Positions 25,655 to 33,710 of a DNA stretch of 57,997 nucleotides are shown in pieces. Within the stretch, counting starts at the first letter, position 1. Every line of letters starts with the position of its first letter. The stretch covers positions 1 to 57,997 of the forward strand of contig NZ_JBBMFK010000025.1 in assembly GCF_040096055.1 (NCBI RefSeq). The letters run 5' to 3'. A program made the translations under genes and the position numbers. The DNA comes from Pseudoflavonifractor intestinihominis (GTDB taxonomy: Bacteria; Bacillota; Clostridia; Oscillospirales; Oscillospiraceae). Below the pieces are notes generated by a model, which saw nothing but the letters and a program-made list of their open reading frames with translations, made no database searches and had not been told where the DNA came from.

Positions 25655-26815
25655 ATGGGATTCTGGGAGAAGAAAAAGAGTGAGGCACCCGCAGGGGTGG
25701 CCGTCCAGCTGCGGGACGGCGGACGGCACCCCTTCGGCGTGCTGGACGGGTACGTGCCCCTGAGAAACGGGGAGATCGCCCTGTACCGCAGCATCCGGGA
25801 GGCGGTGCCCATTGTGGACGCCGCTATCCTGAAGCTGATCCGGCTTGCCGGCGGGCCGGTGGTGCAGTGCGGCGACAAGCGGGTCCAGGGGGAGATGGAC
25901 CGGTTTTTGAAAACGGTCAGCACCGGACGGAGACAGCGGGGCATCCAGTCCTTCCTGGACTGCTACCTGGACTCCATGCTCACCTGCGGGAGAGCAGTAG
26001 GGGAGATCGTACTCAACGGCAGGCGGGACGGCATCGCCGCAGTGCTCTGCGGCAACGTGGCCGATGTGGAGATCAAAGAGGGGGAGACACCCTTGGACAT
26101 CACCCTGTGCGCCAGGGGAAGAGACGGCGTGCTGGAGGACCTGCCCTGCCAGGAATTGCTCCTCTTTACCCCCTTCCAGCCCGAGACCGACAGCCCCTAC
26201 GGCGTGTCCCTGCTGCGGTCCATGCCCTTCCTCACCGAGATTCTGCTGAAAATCTATCAGGCCGAGGGCATGAACTGGGAGCGGATGGGCAACGTCCGCT
26301 TCGCTGTGGTCTACAAGCCCGGCGAGGACGCTGTGGACAGGGCCTACGCCGTGGAGCGCAGCCAGCAGATCGCACGGGAGTGGTCTGCCGCCATGCAGGC
26401 GGGGAAAAACGGCAGTGTGCGGGACTTTGTGGCCGTGGGAGACGTGGACATCAAGGTCATTGGCGCGGACAACCAGATTCTGGACAGCCAGGTGCCCGTG
26501 CGGCAGATCCTGGAGCAGCTCATCGCCAGGACCGGTATCCCGCCCTTTATGCTGGGCCTGTCCTGGTCCTCCACCGAGCGGATGAGTACCCAGCAGGCCG
26601 ACATGATGACCAGCGAGCTCACCGCCATCCGGCGGGGCCTGGAGCCGGTGTTGGAGCGGATCTGCGAGCTGTGGCTGGAGCTGAAGGGCTACGGCGGCGG
26701 GGTGACCGTGGACTGGGAGGACATCAACCTCCAGGACCTGGTGGAGGAGGCCAAGGCTCAGCTCTACCGGGAGCAGGCCAGAAAAATCCAGGTGGAGCTG
26801 GGACAGAAGCAGTGA
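25655..26815 (+). CDS. Phage portal protein
   Basis: The 386-residue protein is a portal of the SPP1/PBSX type. Seen are YRSIREAVPIVDAAI near the N-terminus, a central stem region (LEDLPCQELLLFTPFQPET...YGVSLLRSMPFLTEI), the conserved TGIPPFMLGLS segment and a C-terminal helical crown rich in Glu, Lys and Gln. The portal forms the ring through which DNA enters the capsid. The start at 25655 follows GGGAGGGCTCGG. It fits tightly between terminase and protease genes on the same strand. Confidence 0.9.
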   Translation: MGFWEKKKSEAPAGVAVQLRDGGRHPFGVLDGYVPLRNGEIALYRSIREAVPIVDAAILKLIRLAGGPVVQCGDKRVQGEMDRFLKTVSTGRRQRGIQSFLDCYLDSMLTCGRAVGEIVLNGRRDGIAAVLCGNVADVEIKEGETPLDITLCARGRDGVLEDLPCQELLLFTPFQPETDSPYGVSLLRSMPFLTEILLKIYQAEGMNWERMGNVRFAVVYKPGEDAVDRAYAVERSQQIAREWSAAMQAGKNGSVRDFVAVGDVDIKVIGADNQILDSQVPVRQILEQLIARTGIPPFMLGLSWSSTERMSTQQADMMTSELTAIRRGLEPVLERICELWLELKGYGGGVTVDWEDINLQDLVEEAKAQLYREQARKIQVELGQKQ

Positions 26816-26840
26816 GCCGATGGAGAACAGGGGGTAGGAA

Positions 26841-27782
26841 ATGGACATTGTAAAGCAGGCGGACATGGGGCAGCCCCTCGCCGTGGAGGAGCGGGATCTG
26901 GCCCTCATCAACCGCTGGAGCCGGAAGGCCCTGACGGCGGAGGAGGTATACGCCTTCGCCGTGCGGCTGTGCGACAACGAGATCGACCGGGACGGGGAGC
27001 GGTTTACCCGGGAGACCCTGGAGGAGCTGGCAAAACTCTTTGAGGGCAAGAGCGGCATCTTCGACCACCAGTGGAGCGCTAAGGGCCAGGCGGCCCGGAT
27101 CTACCGCACCGAGGTGGTACGGGAGCAAAACATCCTCACCCGGGCAGGGGACCCGTACTGCTACCTGAAGGGGTACGCCTACATGGTGCGCACCGAGGAG
27201 AACAGGGGACTCATCGCCGAGATCGAGGGCGGCATCAAGCGGGAGGTGTCCGTGGGGTGCGCCGTGGAGCGGGCCGTGTGCTCCATCTGCGGCGAGGACA
27301 TCCGGGACAGAAAAAAGTGCGCACACACCAAGGGCCAGGAGTACGGCGGAAAGCTGTGCTGGGCAGACCTGTCCGGCGCCACCGATGCCTACGAGTGGTC
27401 CTTTGTGGCGGTGCCCGCCCAGCCCAGGGCCGGGGTCATTAAGCGAATGGGAGGCGGTCAGGAGACCGACCTGATGGAATACCTGAAGGACCAGCCTGTA
27501 CTGCTGAGCAGAGCGGAACAGCTGGAGAAAGAGGCGGCACTGGGACGGAAGTACCTTGAGCGGCTGCGGGGCGAGGTGATGCGGCTGGGCGGCATCTGCG
27601 AAAAGGGCGTGGAGGAGCACATCCGCAGAAGCATTGCGGACAAGCTCAGCGGCGAGGAGCTGGAGGCCCTGCGGGACAGCTACCAGAAACGGCTGGAGGA
27701 CCGGTTCCCTCTCACCGTACAGCTGCCCCGGCGCACCGAGCAGGCCGAGATGGACCAGAGAGACGGCGCTTTCCTCATCTGA
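26841..27782 (+). CDS. Putative prohead protease/scaffold
   Basis: The 313-residue protein lies between portal and capsid, the usual place for the head maturation protease. The N-terminal half has FAVRLCDNEIDRDGERF and GIFDHQWSAKGQAARI, followed by IKREVSVGC and a Cys-rich loop (CSICGEDIRDRKKCAH...GGKLC) that may bind zinc, then EWSFVAVPAQPRAGV. Related Clostridia phage proteins carry the same Cys-rich loop. The C-terminal third is helical and charged, as expected for a fused scaffold. The catalytic residues cannot be assigned by eye. Confidence 0.6.
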   Translation: MDIVKQADMGQPLAVEERDLALINRWSRKALTAEEVYAFAVRLCDNEIDRDGERFTRETLEELAKLFEGKSGIFDHQWSAKGQAARIYRTEVVREQNILTRAGDPYCYLKGYAYMVRTEENRGLIAEIEGGIKREVSVGCAVERAVCSICGEDIRDRKKCAHTKGQEYGGKLCWADLSGATDAYEWSFVAVPAQPRAGVIKRMGGGQETDLMEYLKDQPVLLSRAEQLEKEAALGRKYLERLRGEVMRLGGICEKGVEEHIRRSIADKLSGEELEALRDSYQKRLEDRFPLTVQLPRRTEQAEMDQRDGAFLI

Positions 27783-27811
27783 GGCGCGGATAAAAGAAAG
27801 GAGAACGGAGT

Positions 27812-28150
27812 ATGGCAAAGGTTTCGTTTGAAGGCATCGGCGAGATGATGGTCACCTTCCTGGCGGAGGAGGGCCTCACGGCCGGACCCATCAAGATGAC
27901 CGGCGACGGCAAGGTGGGCCCCTGCGGCGATGGAGAGGCCTTCTGCGGCGTGGCCCTGGAGGTCAGCGACGGGCTGGCCCTGGTGCAGCTCAAGGGCTTT
28001 ATCAAGGTCAGCTGCAGCGACACTGTGGCCGTGGGCTACACCAAGCTGTCCGCCAACGCCAGCGGCGGCGTCAAGACCAACGCGTCGGGCACCGCCTACC
28101 TGGTGGTGGAGGCCGGCAGCACCGAGAAACAGGCCACCATCCTGCTGTAA
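27812..28150 (+). CDS. Putative capsid decoration/head stabilisation protein
   Basis: The 112-residue small beta-rich protein has a start behind AAAGGAGAA. Position directly before the major capsid gene, size and a Gly/Val/Thr-rich composition fit head decoration proteins. No specific motif is recognised. Confidence 0.5.
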   Translation: MAKVSFEGIGEMMVTFLAEEGLTAGPIKMTGDGKVGPCGDGEAFCGVALEVSDGLALVQLKGFIKVSCSDTVAVGYTKLSANASGGVKTNASGTAYLVVEAGSTEKQATILL

Positions 28151-28213
28151 TCGCAGGACGGAGAGAAAACTGGAATGCCGGCGCGCCGCGCCGGAGGAAG
28201 GAGAGCTGAAAAA

Positions 28214-29245
28214 ATGGGATACGCTTATGACAATGTGAGACTGGAAAAGGGCATGTACCGCCAGGCGGGCCAGTCCTTTACCCAGGTGCTGGAGCGGGAG
28301 GACCCCTCCGAGCGCTACAAGGGCACCCCCCTGGAGGGCCTGGACGCCTATCAGCGGCAGCTCAAGCGCTTTGACATCAAGGTCAAGGGCGCGGGCAGCG
28401 ACGTGGTGGAGAAGTTCTTCCGCACCTCCGACTCCGCCGTCCTCTTCCCCGAGTACATCGCACGGGCCGTGCGCCAGGGGATGGAGGAGGCCAACCTGCT
28501 GCCCTCCATCGTGGCCACCACCACCCGCATCGAGGGCATGGACTACCGCTCCGTGGCCTCCGTGCCCGGCAAGGAGGAGAAGGAGCTGCGCAATGTGGAG
28601 GAGGGCGCCGCTATCCCCCAGACCGAGGTCAAGACCCAGGAGAACCTGGTGAAGCTCCACAAGCGGGGCCGCATGCTGGTGGCCAGCTACGAGGCCATCC
28701 GGTGGCAGAAGCTGGACCTCTTCTCCGTCACCCTGCGCCAGATCGGCGCACACATCAACCGGATGCTGCTGGAGGACGCCATCGGCGTGCTCATCAACGG
28801 CGACGGCAACAACAACGCCGCCAAGGAGTACAAGGTGGGTACCTCCCCCATCGGCGGCGAGACCGGCACCCTCACCTACGACGATCTGGTGGACTTCTGG
28901 GCCCAGTTCGACCCCTACGAGATGAACACCATGCTGGTGTCCGGGGACGTGATGCTCAAGATGCTCAAGATGAGCGAGTTCCAGAATCCCCTCACCGGCC
29001 TCAACTTCCAGGGCACCGGCAAGATGACCACCCCCCTGGGCGCCAACCTGCTGCGCACCTCCGCCATGAGTGAGAACACCATGATCGGCCTGGACAAGAA
29101 CTATGCCCTGGAGATGGTGCAGGCCGGGGACGTGACCGTGGAGTACGACAAGCTCATCGACCGGCAGCTGGAGCGGGCCGCCATCACCAGCACCTGCGGC
29201 TTCGCCAAGCTCTATCAGGACGCCAGCCGAGTGCTGAAGGTGTAA
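28214..29245 (+). CDS. Major capsid protein
   Basis: The 343-residue protein is of the XkdG type (HK97-like fold group). It has a charged N-terminal arm, DSAVLFPEYIARAVRQGMEE, TTTRIEGMDYRSV, an E-loop-like EEGAAIPQTEVKTQENLVKLHKRGRML, ASYEAIRWQKLDL, and a C-terminal LEMVQAGDVTVEYDKLIDRQLERAAITS. The start at 28214 follows AAGGAGAGCTG; an upstream in-frame ATG lacks a site. A hairpin follows the gene. The capsid is assembled on the portal and matured by the neighbouring protease. Confidence 0.88.
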   Translation: MGYAYDNVRLEKGMYRQAGQSFTQVLEREDPSERYKGTPLEGLDAYQRQLKRFDIKVKGAGSDVVEKFFRTSDSAVLFPEYIARAVRQGMEEANLLPSIVATTTRIEGMDYRSVASVPGKEEKELRNVEEGAAIPQTEVKTQENLVKLHKRGRMLVASYEAIRWQKLDLFSVTLRQIGAHINRMLLEDAIGVLINGDGNNNAAKEYKVGTSPIGGETGTLTYDDLVDFWAQFDPYEMNTMLVSGDVMLKMLKMSEFQNPLTGLNFQGTGKMTTPLGANLLRTSAMSENTMIGLDKNYALEMVQAGDVTVEYDKLIDRQLERAAITSTCGFAKLYQDASRVLKV

Positions 29246-29255
29246 GACAACCAGA

Positions 29256-29280
29256 GGGCGGGCCGAGGTATGGCCCGCCC
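29256..29280 (+). terminator. Hairpin after the capsid gene
   Basis: A perfect 9-bp stem, GGGCGGGCC/GGCCCGCCC, with a 7-base loop but no T run. It probably acts as a partial terminator or mRNA stabiliser that raises capsid expression over downstream genes. Confidence 0.5.
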
Positions 29281-29307
29281 CACCCAAGAGAGACGGGAGG
29301 GAACGGC

Positions 29308-29673
29308 ATGGCGGAAGAGACGGCGGAGCTGGCCCGGCAGTTGGGACAGGTATCCGAGGACCGGATGGAGGAATTGCAGGCCCTGTGCGATCTGGCCGAG
29401 CAGGAGCTGGAGGGCAGGCTGAAGGACGGCATCACCAGGGCCGACTGCGGCGCGGCCTTCACCATGGGGGCCGCGTGGCTGGGACTGGCCGGTCTGTGCG
29501 CCGCAGGGGCCGCCGACGAGGTGGAGTCCTTTACCGCGGGCAGCCTGACCATCCACCACCGGGACGGCGGCGGCACGGAGGACAGAAGCCTGAGCCTGCG
29601 GCGGCAGGCGGAGCAGGTGATGCGGCCCTACCTGAAGGACGAGGGCTTCTGCTTTCTGGGGGTGCCGGGGTGA
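29308..29673 (+). CDS. Putative head-tail connector protein
   Basis: The 121-residue, mostly helical protein sits right after the capsid, where gp6/YqbG-type adaptor proteins are found. The N-terminal helices (ETAELARQLGQVSEDRMEEL) and a central Gly/Ala-rich helix are seen; no decisive motif. RBS GGGAGGG. Its stop overlaps the next start (GTGA). Confidence 0.5.
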   Translation: MAEETAELARQLGQVSEDRMEELQALCDLAEQELEGRLKDGITRADCGAAFTMGAAWLGLAGLCAAGAADEVESFTAGSLTIHHRDGGGTEDRSLSLRRQAEQVMRPYLKDEGFCFLGVPG

Positions 29674-30029
29674 GCGGGACCTTTGAAAAACTGCTGGCCA
29701 AATACGGCCAGAGCGTGACATTGTGCAGGCACGAGGGGGAGACGGAGATCATCCGGGCCTTCCTTCAGCCTGTCACCGAGCGGCGGGAGACCTGGCGGCA
29801 GACAGAGCCCTCCCCCATGGGGACGGTACGGAAGGACCGCTTTCTCTGTCTGACCGGGGCGGACACCGCCCTGGAACACATGGAGGACGGGCACCTGGAG
29901 TGGCGGGACCTGCGGCTCAGAGTGTCCGCGGCACAGCCCATCTATATGGGCGACACAGTCAGCCACTGGTGGGCCATCCTGACGGTGGAGGACCTGTGGG
30001 AGGAGGGAGAATATGGCGGGACTGGATGA
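29670..30029 (+). CDS. Putative head closure/tail adaptor protein
   Basis: The 119-residue protein starts with GTG at 29670, four bases inside the previous gene. The segments LAKYGQSVTLCRHEGETEIIRAFLQPV and PIYMGDTVSHWWAILTVEDL give the pattern of small beta-barrel head closure proteins (XkdI-like neighbourhood). Assignment by position and size. Confidence 0.5.
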   Translation: MSGTFEKLLAKYGQSVTLCRHEGETEIIRAFLQPVTERRETWRQTEPSPMGTVRKDRFLCLTGADTALEHMEDGHLEWRDLRLRVSAAQPIYMGDTVSHWWAILTVEDLWEEGEYGGTG

Positions 30030-30513
30030 GATTCGGGAGCGCATGGCCCAATTCCTGACGGAACAGGGCCTGGAGGCCGTGACCGCCTGGCCGGAGACAA
30101 GACGGACACGGAGAGAGGGGGCGGCCGCCGCCGTCTCCCTCCGCGGCTGCGAGGGCGGCCCGGCCGGCTTCCAGGACTATCTGGGCGAGCGGTACAACCA
30201 GGACACCGGACGGTGGGAGGAGCTCTACGGCAGACGGGTGAAAATCACCTTCGGCCTGGACCTCTACGCCGCCCAGACCAGCGGCGGCGCGGCGGCCATC
30301 GACAGGGCTCTGGACACCCTGTCCGCCGCCTTCAACGGCCCCGGGCCCGACGGACTGGATGTTCTGGAATTTTCCGTGGGTGAGACACAGTTCCAGGAGG
30401 ATAGCCAGCTCTACCGCTGTCCGGTGGAGGCGGTGTGTCAGGCGCGGCTGTACGCCGTGGCCGACGAGGGAGGCACCTTCCTGGACTTTGAAATCAGAGG
30501 GGAGAGATTATGA
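30013..30513 (+). CDS. Putative tail completion protein
   Basis: The 166-residue protein overlaps the previous gene by 17 bases and the sheath gene by four. Order and size match the XkdJ/gp17-like tail completion proteins that sit before the sheath gene in PBSX-type clusters. Features: GLDEIRERMAQFLTEQGLEAV N-terminal helix and a beta-rich remainder. No independent motif. Confidence 0.5.
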   Translation: MAGLDEIRERMAQFLTEQGLEAVTAWPETRRTRREGAAAAVSLRGCEGGPAGFQDYLGERYNQDTGRWEELYGRRVKITFGLDLYAAQTSGGAAAIDRALDTLSAAFNGPGPDGLDVLEFSVGETQFQEDSQLYRCPVEAVCQARLYAVADEGGTFLDFEIRGERL

Positions 30514-31532
30514 ACGTGACGACACATGAACGGCCGGGGGTCTACTCCAGCTATGACACCTCTGCCGTGGTGACCGCCTCCGGCGGCAGCAAAACGGTGG
30601 GCATTGCGGCGGTGAGCGAAGGCGGCGAGACGGGCAAGCTGTACAAGCTGATAAGGCTGGAGGAGGCCGAGACCGCCTTCGGTACCGGCGACAATCTGAC
30701 CGAGCTGGTGAAGCTCCTCTTCCTCAACGGCGCGGGGGCGGTATACGCTGTGCCCGTGACGGGAGAGGAGGGCTATGAGGCAGCCTTTGCCCTGCTCTCC
30801 GGAGAGGAAAACGTGGCTATCACGGTCTGTGACAGCGAGACCCTGACGGTACAGCAGGCCCTGCGGGACAGCGTGAAGGCCGCGTCCGAGGTGCGGCGGG
30901 AGCGCATCGCCGTGGTGCCCGGCGGCACCGACGAGAACCCCAGCCAGCTGGCCGAGCGGGCGGGCAATCTCAACTGCGAGCGGGTGGTGCTCACAGCCCC
31001 CGGCGGGGCCAAGGCAGCCGCCGCTGTGGCGGGCGCCATCGCCGGGGAGAGCGACCCCGCCGTCCCTCTGGGCGGCGCGGAGCTGAAGGGCCTGACCGAC
31101 CTAAATGCCCGGTACGACGACAACCAGATCGACACCCTGGTGCGGGGCGGCGTCACCCCCCTGGAAAACCTGGCCGGGGTGGTGAGCGTGGTGCGGGGCG
31201 TCACCACCCGGACCAAGACCGGCGAGACCCCCGACAGTACCTGGCGGGAGCTGTCTACCATCCTCATCATCGACGAGGTGATCCCCGGGCTGCGCAGCAG
31301 CCTGCGGTCCAAGTTCCGCAGAGCCAAAAACACCGAGCAGAGCCGGGGCGCCGTGCGCGCCCAGGTGGTGGTGGAGCTGGAAAACCGGGTGAGCCGGGAG
31401 ATCATCAACGCCTACGAAAACGTGACCGTGTCCGCCCTGGAGGACGACCCCACCGTGTGTCTGGTGGAGTTCTCCTTCGCCGTGGTCCACGGCATGAACC
31501 AGATCTGGCTCACCGCACACATCACCGTGTAA
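30510..31532 (+). CDS. Contractile tail sheath protein (XkdK-like)
   Basis: The 340-residue protein starts with the sheath-typical HERPGVYSSYDTSA. It has GIAAVSEGGETGKLY, a variable middle domain, and the conserved C-terminal domain (LSTILIIDEVIPGLRSSLRSKFRRA, ending VEFSFAVVHGMNQIWLTAHITV). Sheath subunits form the contractile cylinder around the tube. It identifies the particle as myovirus- or R-type-like rather than siphovirus-like. Confidence 0.93.
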   Translation: MNVTTHERPGVYSSYDTSAVVTASGGSKTVGIAAVSEGGETGKLYKLIRLEEAETAFGTGDNLTELVKLLFLNGAGAVYAVPVTGEEGYEAAFALLSGEENVAITVCDSETLTVQQALRDSVKAASEVRRERIAVVPGGTDENPSQLAERAGNLNCERVVLTAPGGAKAAAAVAGAIAGESDPAVPLGGAELKGLTDLNARYDDNQIDTLVRGGVTPLENLAGVVSVVRGVTTRTKTGETPDSTWRELSTILIIDEVIPGLRSSLRSKFRRAKNTEQSRGAVRAQVVVELENRVSREIINAYENVTVSALEDDPTVCLVEFSFAVVHGMNQIWLTAHITV

Positions 31533-31547
31533 AGGGAGGGAACATAT

Positions 31548-31937
31548 ATGAATCTGTCGGGATTCCCCACAAGCAGCGACATCTATCTGGAGGTGGACGG
31601 CAAAAAGGTGGCGGTGGTCCAGAGCTATTCCGCCAAGACCAGTAAGACCAGCCAGACCGTGGAGGCCTTCGGCGAGGACGAGCCGGTGGCCACCATCCCC
31701 GGCCAGCGCACCCACGTGCTGGAACTGACCCGGCTCTATGCCACCGACGAGGCCATCCGGGACGGCATCAACTTCCACGACCTGGAGGACTTCAACCTGG
31801 TCATCTGCAAGCCCGACCGGAAAATCATTTACTCCGGCTGCCAGTGGAGCACCATCGGCGAGACCGGCGCCCTAGGGGCCATGGTGGTGGAGAAGATCAC
31901 CATCGTGGCGGCCAAGCGGATTGAGATGAAGGTGTAA
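31548..31937 (+). CDS. Tail tube protein (XkdM-like)
   Basis: The 129-residue protein directly follows the sheath gene, as in PBSX. It contains SGFPTSSDIYLEVDGKKVAVV and QSYSAKTSKTSQTVEAFGE near the N-terminus, HVLELTRLY, and an IYSGCQWSTIGETGALGAMVVEKI C-terminal part typical of the tube fold. RBS AGGGAGG ahead of the ATG. Confidence 0.9.
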   Translation: MNLSGFPTSSDIYLEVDGKKVAVVQSYSAKTSKTSQTVEAFGEDEPVATIPGQRTHVLELTRLYATDEAIRDGINFHDLEDFNLVICKPDRKIIYSGCQWSTIGETGALGAMVVEKITIVAAKRIEMKV

Positions 31938-31940
31938 GGC

Positions 31941-32372
31941 ATGGAGGAGAACTGGTCGGTGCTGCTGGGCGGCAGGCGGCGCATCAAGGTGGACAAGGGC
32001 ATGGAGCTGCGGCTCCTCTCCGCCCTGGAGCTGCTGGAGGCGGGCCGTGAGGCCGAAGGGCTGGCCCGCAGGGAGGAGGAGAAGGCCCTGTGCGCCAACG
32101 CCTGCCTGCTTGCCAGAGCACTGGAGCGGGACGGAAGGACGGTGTTCCCCGACGGTGAGGCGGTGCTCAAGGGGCTCTCCGCCGGGGAGATCGGACACCT
32201 GGCCAGGCTGTGGAGCGGCCTGAACCGGGCGGAAAATCCCGGGCCGGAGGACGGAGAGGAGCGGGTGGACGCCCTAAAAAAAGCCTGGAGCACACGCCTG
32301 AGGCGCGCCTTCGCTGGCGTGTGCTCAAAGCCTTCGGGGCCCTCCCCACTGAGACGCGGGCAAAAGAGATGA
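31941..32372 (+). CDS. Tail assembly chaperone, zero-frame product (gpG-like)
   Basis: The 143-residue, charged and helical protein lies three bases after the tube gene, where tail assembly chaperones (XkdN/gpG) are encoded. Its reading frame meets the slippery A7 at 32276-32282, and the last 30 zero-frame residues are basic and unlike the rest. Most ribosomes should make this form and a minority should shift -1 into the frame that ends at 32578. Chaperone pairs of this kind coat the tape measure and recruit tube subunits. Confidence 0.75.
   Translation: MEENWSVLLGGRRRIKVDKGMELRLLSALELLEAGREAEGLARREEEKALCANACLLARALERDGRTVFPDGEAVLKGLSAGEIGHLARLWSGLNRAENPGPEDGEERVDALKKAWSTRLRRAFAGVCSKPSGPSPLRRGQKR
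32276..32326 (+). other. Programmed -1 ribosomal frameshift signal
   Basis: In zero frame the codons are CTA AAA AAA GCC, which presents the canonical heptamer A AAA AAA (32276-32282). After a 5-base spacer comes a perfect 11-bp stem: GAGCACACGCC (32288-32298) with GGCGTGTGCTC (32316-32326), 17-base loop. A -1 slip continues with Ser-Leu-Glu-His-Thr-Pro in a frame that is open to 32578. Confidence 0.85.
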
Positions 32373-32578
32373 CCGGCCGGGACTACCTCTGGTGCGCCCT
32401 CAATCTGCTGCTGGACCAGGAGGAGGAGCTGGCGGCTTTGTGCCCCTCCTGCCGGGCGGAGGCCCAGGAGGGACGCTGCCCGGTGTGCGGAGGCCCGGCA
32501 GCTCCGGCAAACGCCGGGGAAAACCAGGCCTTCGACCTGGAGCGGTATGAGCGGCTGAAACGGGGGGAGCGGGTATGA
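32282..32578 (+). CDS. -1 frame extension of the tail assembly chaperone (gpGT-like)
   Basis: About 98 residues are added to the first 114 of the chaperone, giving a fusion of about 212. The extension reads as a real protein: LRWRVLKAFGALPTETRAKEM, a DYLWCALNLLLDQEEEL helix, then two CxxC pairs (CPSC and CPVC, about ten residues apart) that look like a zinc ribbon. It has no start site of its own. Its stop overlaps the next start by four bases. Confidence 0.75.
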   Translation, partial: SLEHTPEARLRWRVLKAFGALPTETRAKEMTGRDYLWCALNLLLDQEEELAALCPSCRAEAQEGRCPVCGGPAAPANAGENQAFDLERYERLKRGERV

Positions 32579-33117
32579 CGGACTACATCGCCCTGGCCCT
32601 GGCGGACCAGGACGAGCGGGAAAACAGCGAGACGGCGGAGCTCCTGTTGGAGCAGCACAGCGCCGCCGGTGTGGGGCGGAAAAAAGCGCGGGAGCGGGCG
32701 GCAGAAGGCGGTGGGACTGCCTGGAACGGCGGCGCCCCGGAGGCGGGGACGCTTACTGGAGAAGAGCCGGACAGGAGAGACGCCCGAAAGCAGGATGAGC
32801 AGGATGGCGGACTGGAAGATCTGGCAGTCGGCCGAACCCGGGCCTGGCTGGAGACGGCGGAGACAACGGCGTCTGTGGGAGCGGCAAGCTGGCTGGAAGG
32901 AGCGGCGGCTGTGTTCCGGGGGAGCGCTTCCGGCGGCGGAGGGCTCTACCAGCGGCTGAGACAGGCGCAGACGGCGGCGGAGTACCGGCCCAGCCGGACA
33001 AGCGTGGCCCTCCTGCCGGCAGAGGCGCAGAGCGGGTCCGTACAGGGCCTGGCGGAGCTGGACCGGGCCTTCCAGCGGGACGCCCGCCGGTATGACGGCG
33101 GATTTGAACTTTACTGA
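32575..33117 (+). CDS. Unknown protein in the tape-measure position
   Basis: This 180-residue, low-complexity protein is rich in Ala, Gly, Glu and Arg. Its start overlaps the previous stop (ATGA). A tape-measure gene, normally the longest in the tail module, is expected exactly here, between the chaperone pair and the LysM protein, but this is the only frame. The ends look conserved in style (MTDYIALALADQDEREN and AELDRAFQRDARRYDGGFELY), whereas the middle looks unstructured. It could be a vestigial or very short tape measure. I recognise no family. Confidence 0.55.
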   Translation: MTDYIALALADQDERENSETAELLLEQHSAAGVGRKKARERAAEGGGTAWNGGAPEAGTLTGEEPDRRDARKQDEQDGGLEDLAVGRTRAWLETAETTASVGAASWLEGAAAVFRGSASGGGGLYQRLRQAQTAAEYRPSRTSVALLPAEAQSGSVQGLAELDRAFQRDARRYDGGFELY

Positions 33118-33128
33118 GGGGGATGGAC

Positions 33129-33710
33129 ATGGGCAGACTGGCTGCAATGCGGTACAAAAATTATGTGTGGCCCCACAATCCCAGAGTGTACACCATTGAA
33201 TACCGGCGGGAGATCGCGGCCCGGAAGGTGCCCTTCGGCCGGTACTGCCTCCAGGATATGGGGCCGACCCGGCGGGTCATGAAGGGCGAGGGGGAGTTCG
33301 TGGGCCAGGGGGCCTATGACGAGTTTAAAAAGCTGGCGTCTGTCTTCTACGGCGAGGGGCCCGGGCTGCTGGTCCACCCGGTGTGGCAGTCGGCCAAGGC
33401 CTACTTCGCCGCCCTCTCCCTGAAGCAGGAGCCCAGAGCCGATTACGTCAGCTACGCCTTTGAGTTCTGGGAGTGCTACGACGGCTATCAGGAGGGCCTG
33501 CGGGAGATTGTGGGTGAGACGGGCGGCACCGGCAATACGGGCAGCAGCAGCGCGGGGAGCGGGGCGGCCTACCATACGGTGACCGCGGGAGAGACCCTGT
33601 GGAGCATCTCCCTGCGCTACGGAACCACGGTGGAAGCCCTGGTAAATCTCAACCCCCAGCTCAAAAATCCCAACCTCATCTACCCCGGAGAGCAGGTGCG
33701 GGTGAAGTGA
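33129..33710 (+). CDS. LysM-containing tail protein (XkdP-like)
   Basis: About 193 residues. The N-terminal domain (MRYKNYVWPHNPRVYTIEYRRE...) is the baseplate-associated part found in XkdP/gp53-type proteins. A Gly/Ser linker near residue 140 leads to a C-terminal LysM domain (YHTVTAGETLWSISLRYGTTVEALVNLNPQL). LysM here probably locates the inner baseplate or binds peptidoglycan. Start at 33129 chosen for the GAGGGG site; ATG at 33123 or 33147 is possible. Confidence 0.85.
   Translation: MGRLAAMRYKNYVWPHNPRVYTIEYRREIAARKVPFGRYCLQDMGPTRRVMKGEGEFVGQGAYDEFKKLASVFYGEGPGLLVHPVWQSAKAYFAALSLKQEPRADYVSYAFEFWECYDGYQEGLREIVGETGGTGNTGSSSAGSGAAYHTVTAGETLWSISLRYGTTVEALVNLNPQLKNPNLIYPGEQVRVK

Noticed and set aside
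22077..25688. Very long open frame (about 1200 codons) on the minus strand across the phosphohexomutase and terminase genes
   Set aside because: It is antisense to two clear gene families with full motifs, starts without a ribosome binding site and has the low-complexity His/Gly/Val composition typical of mirror frames in GC-rich DNA.
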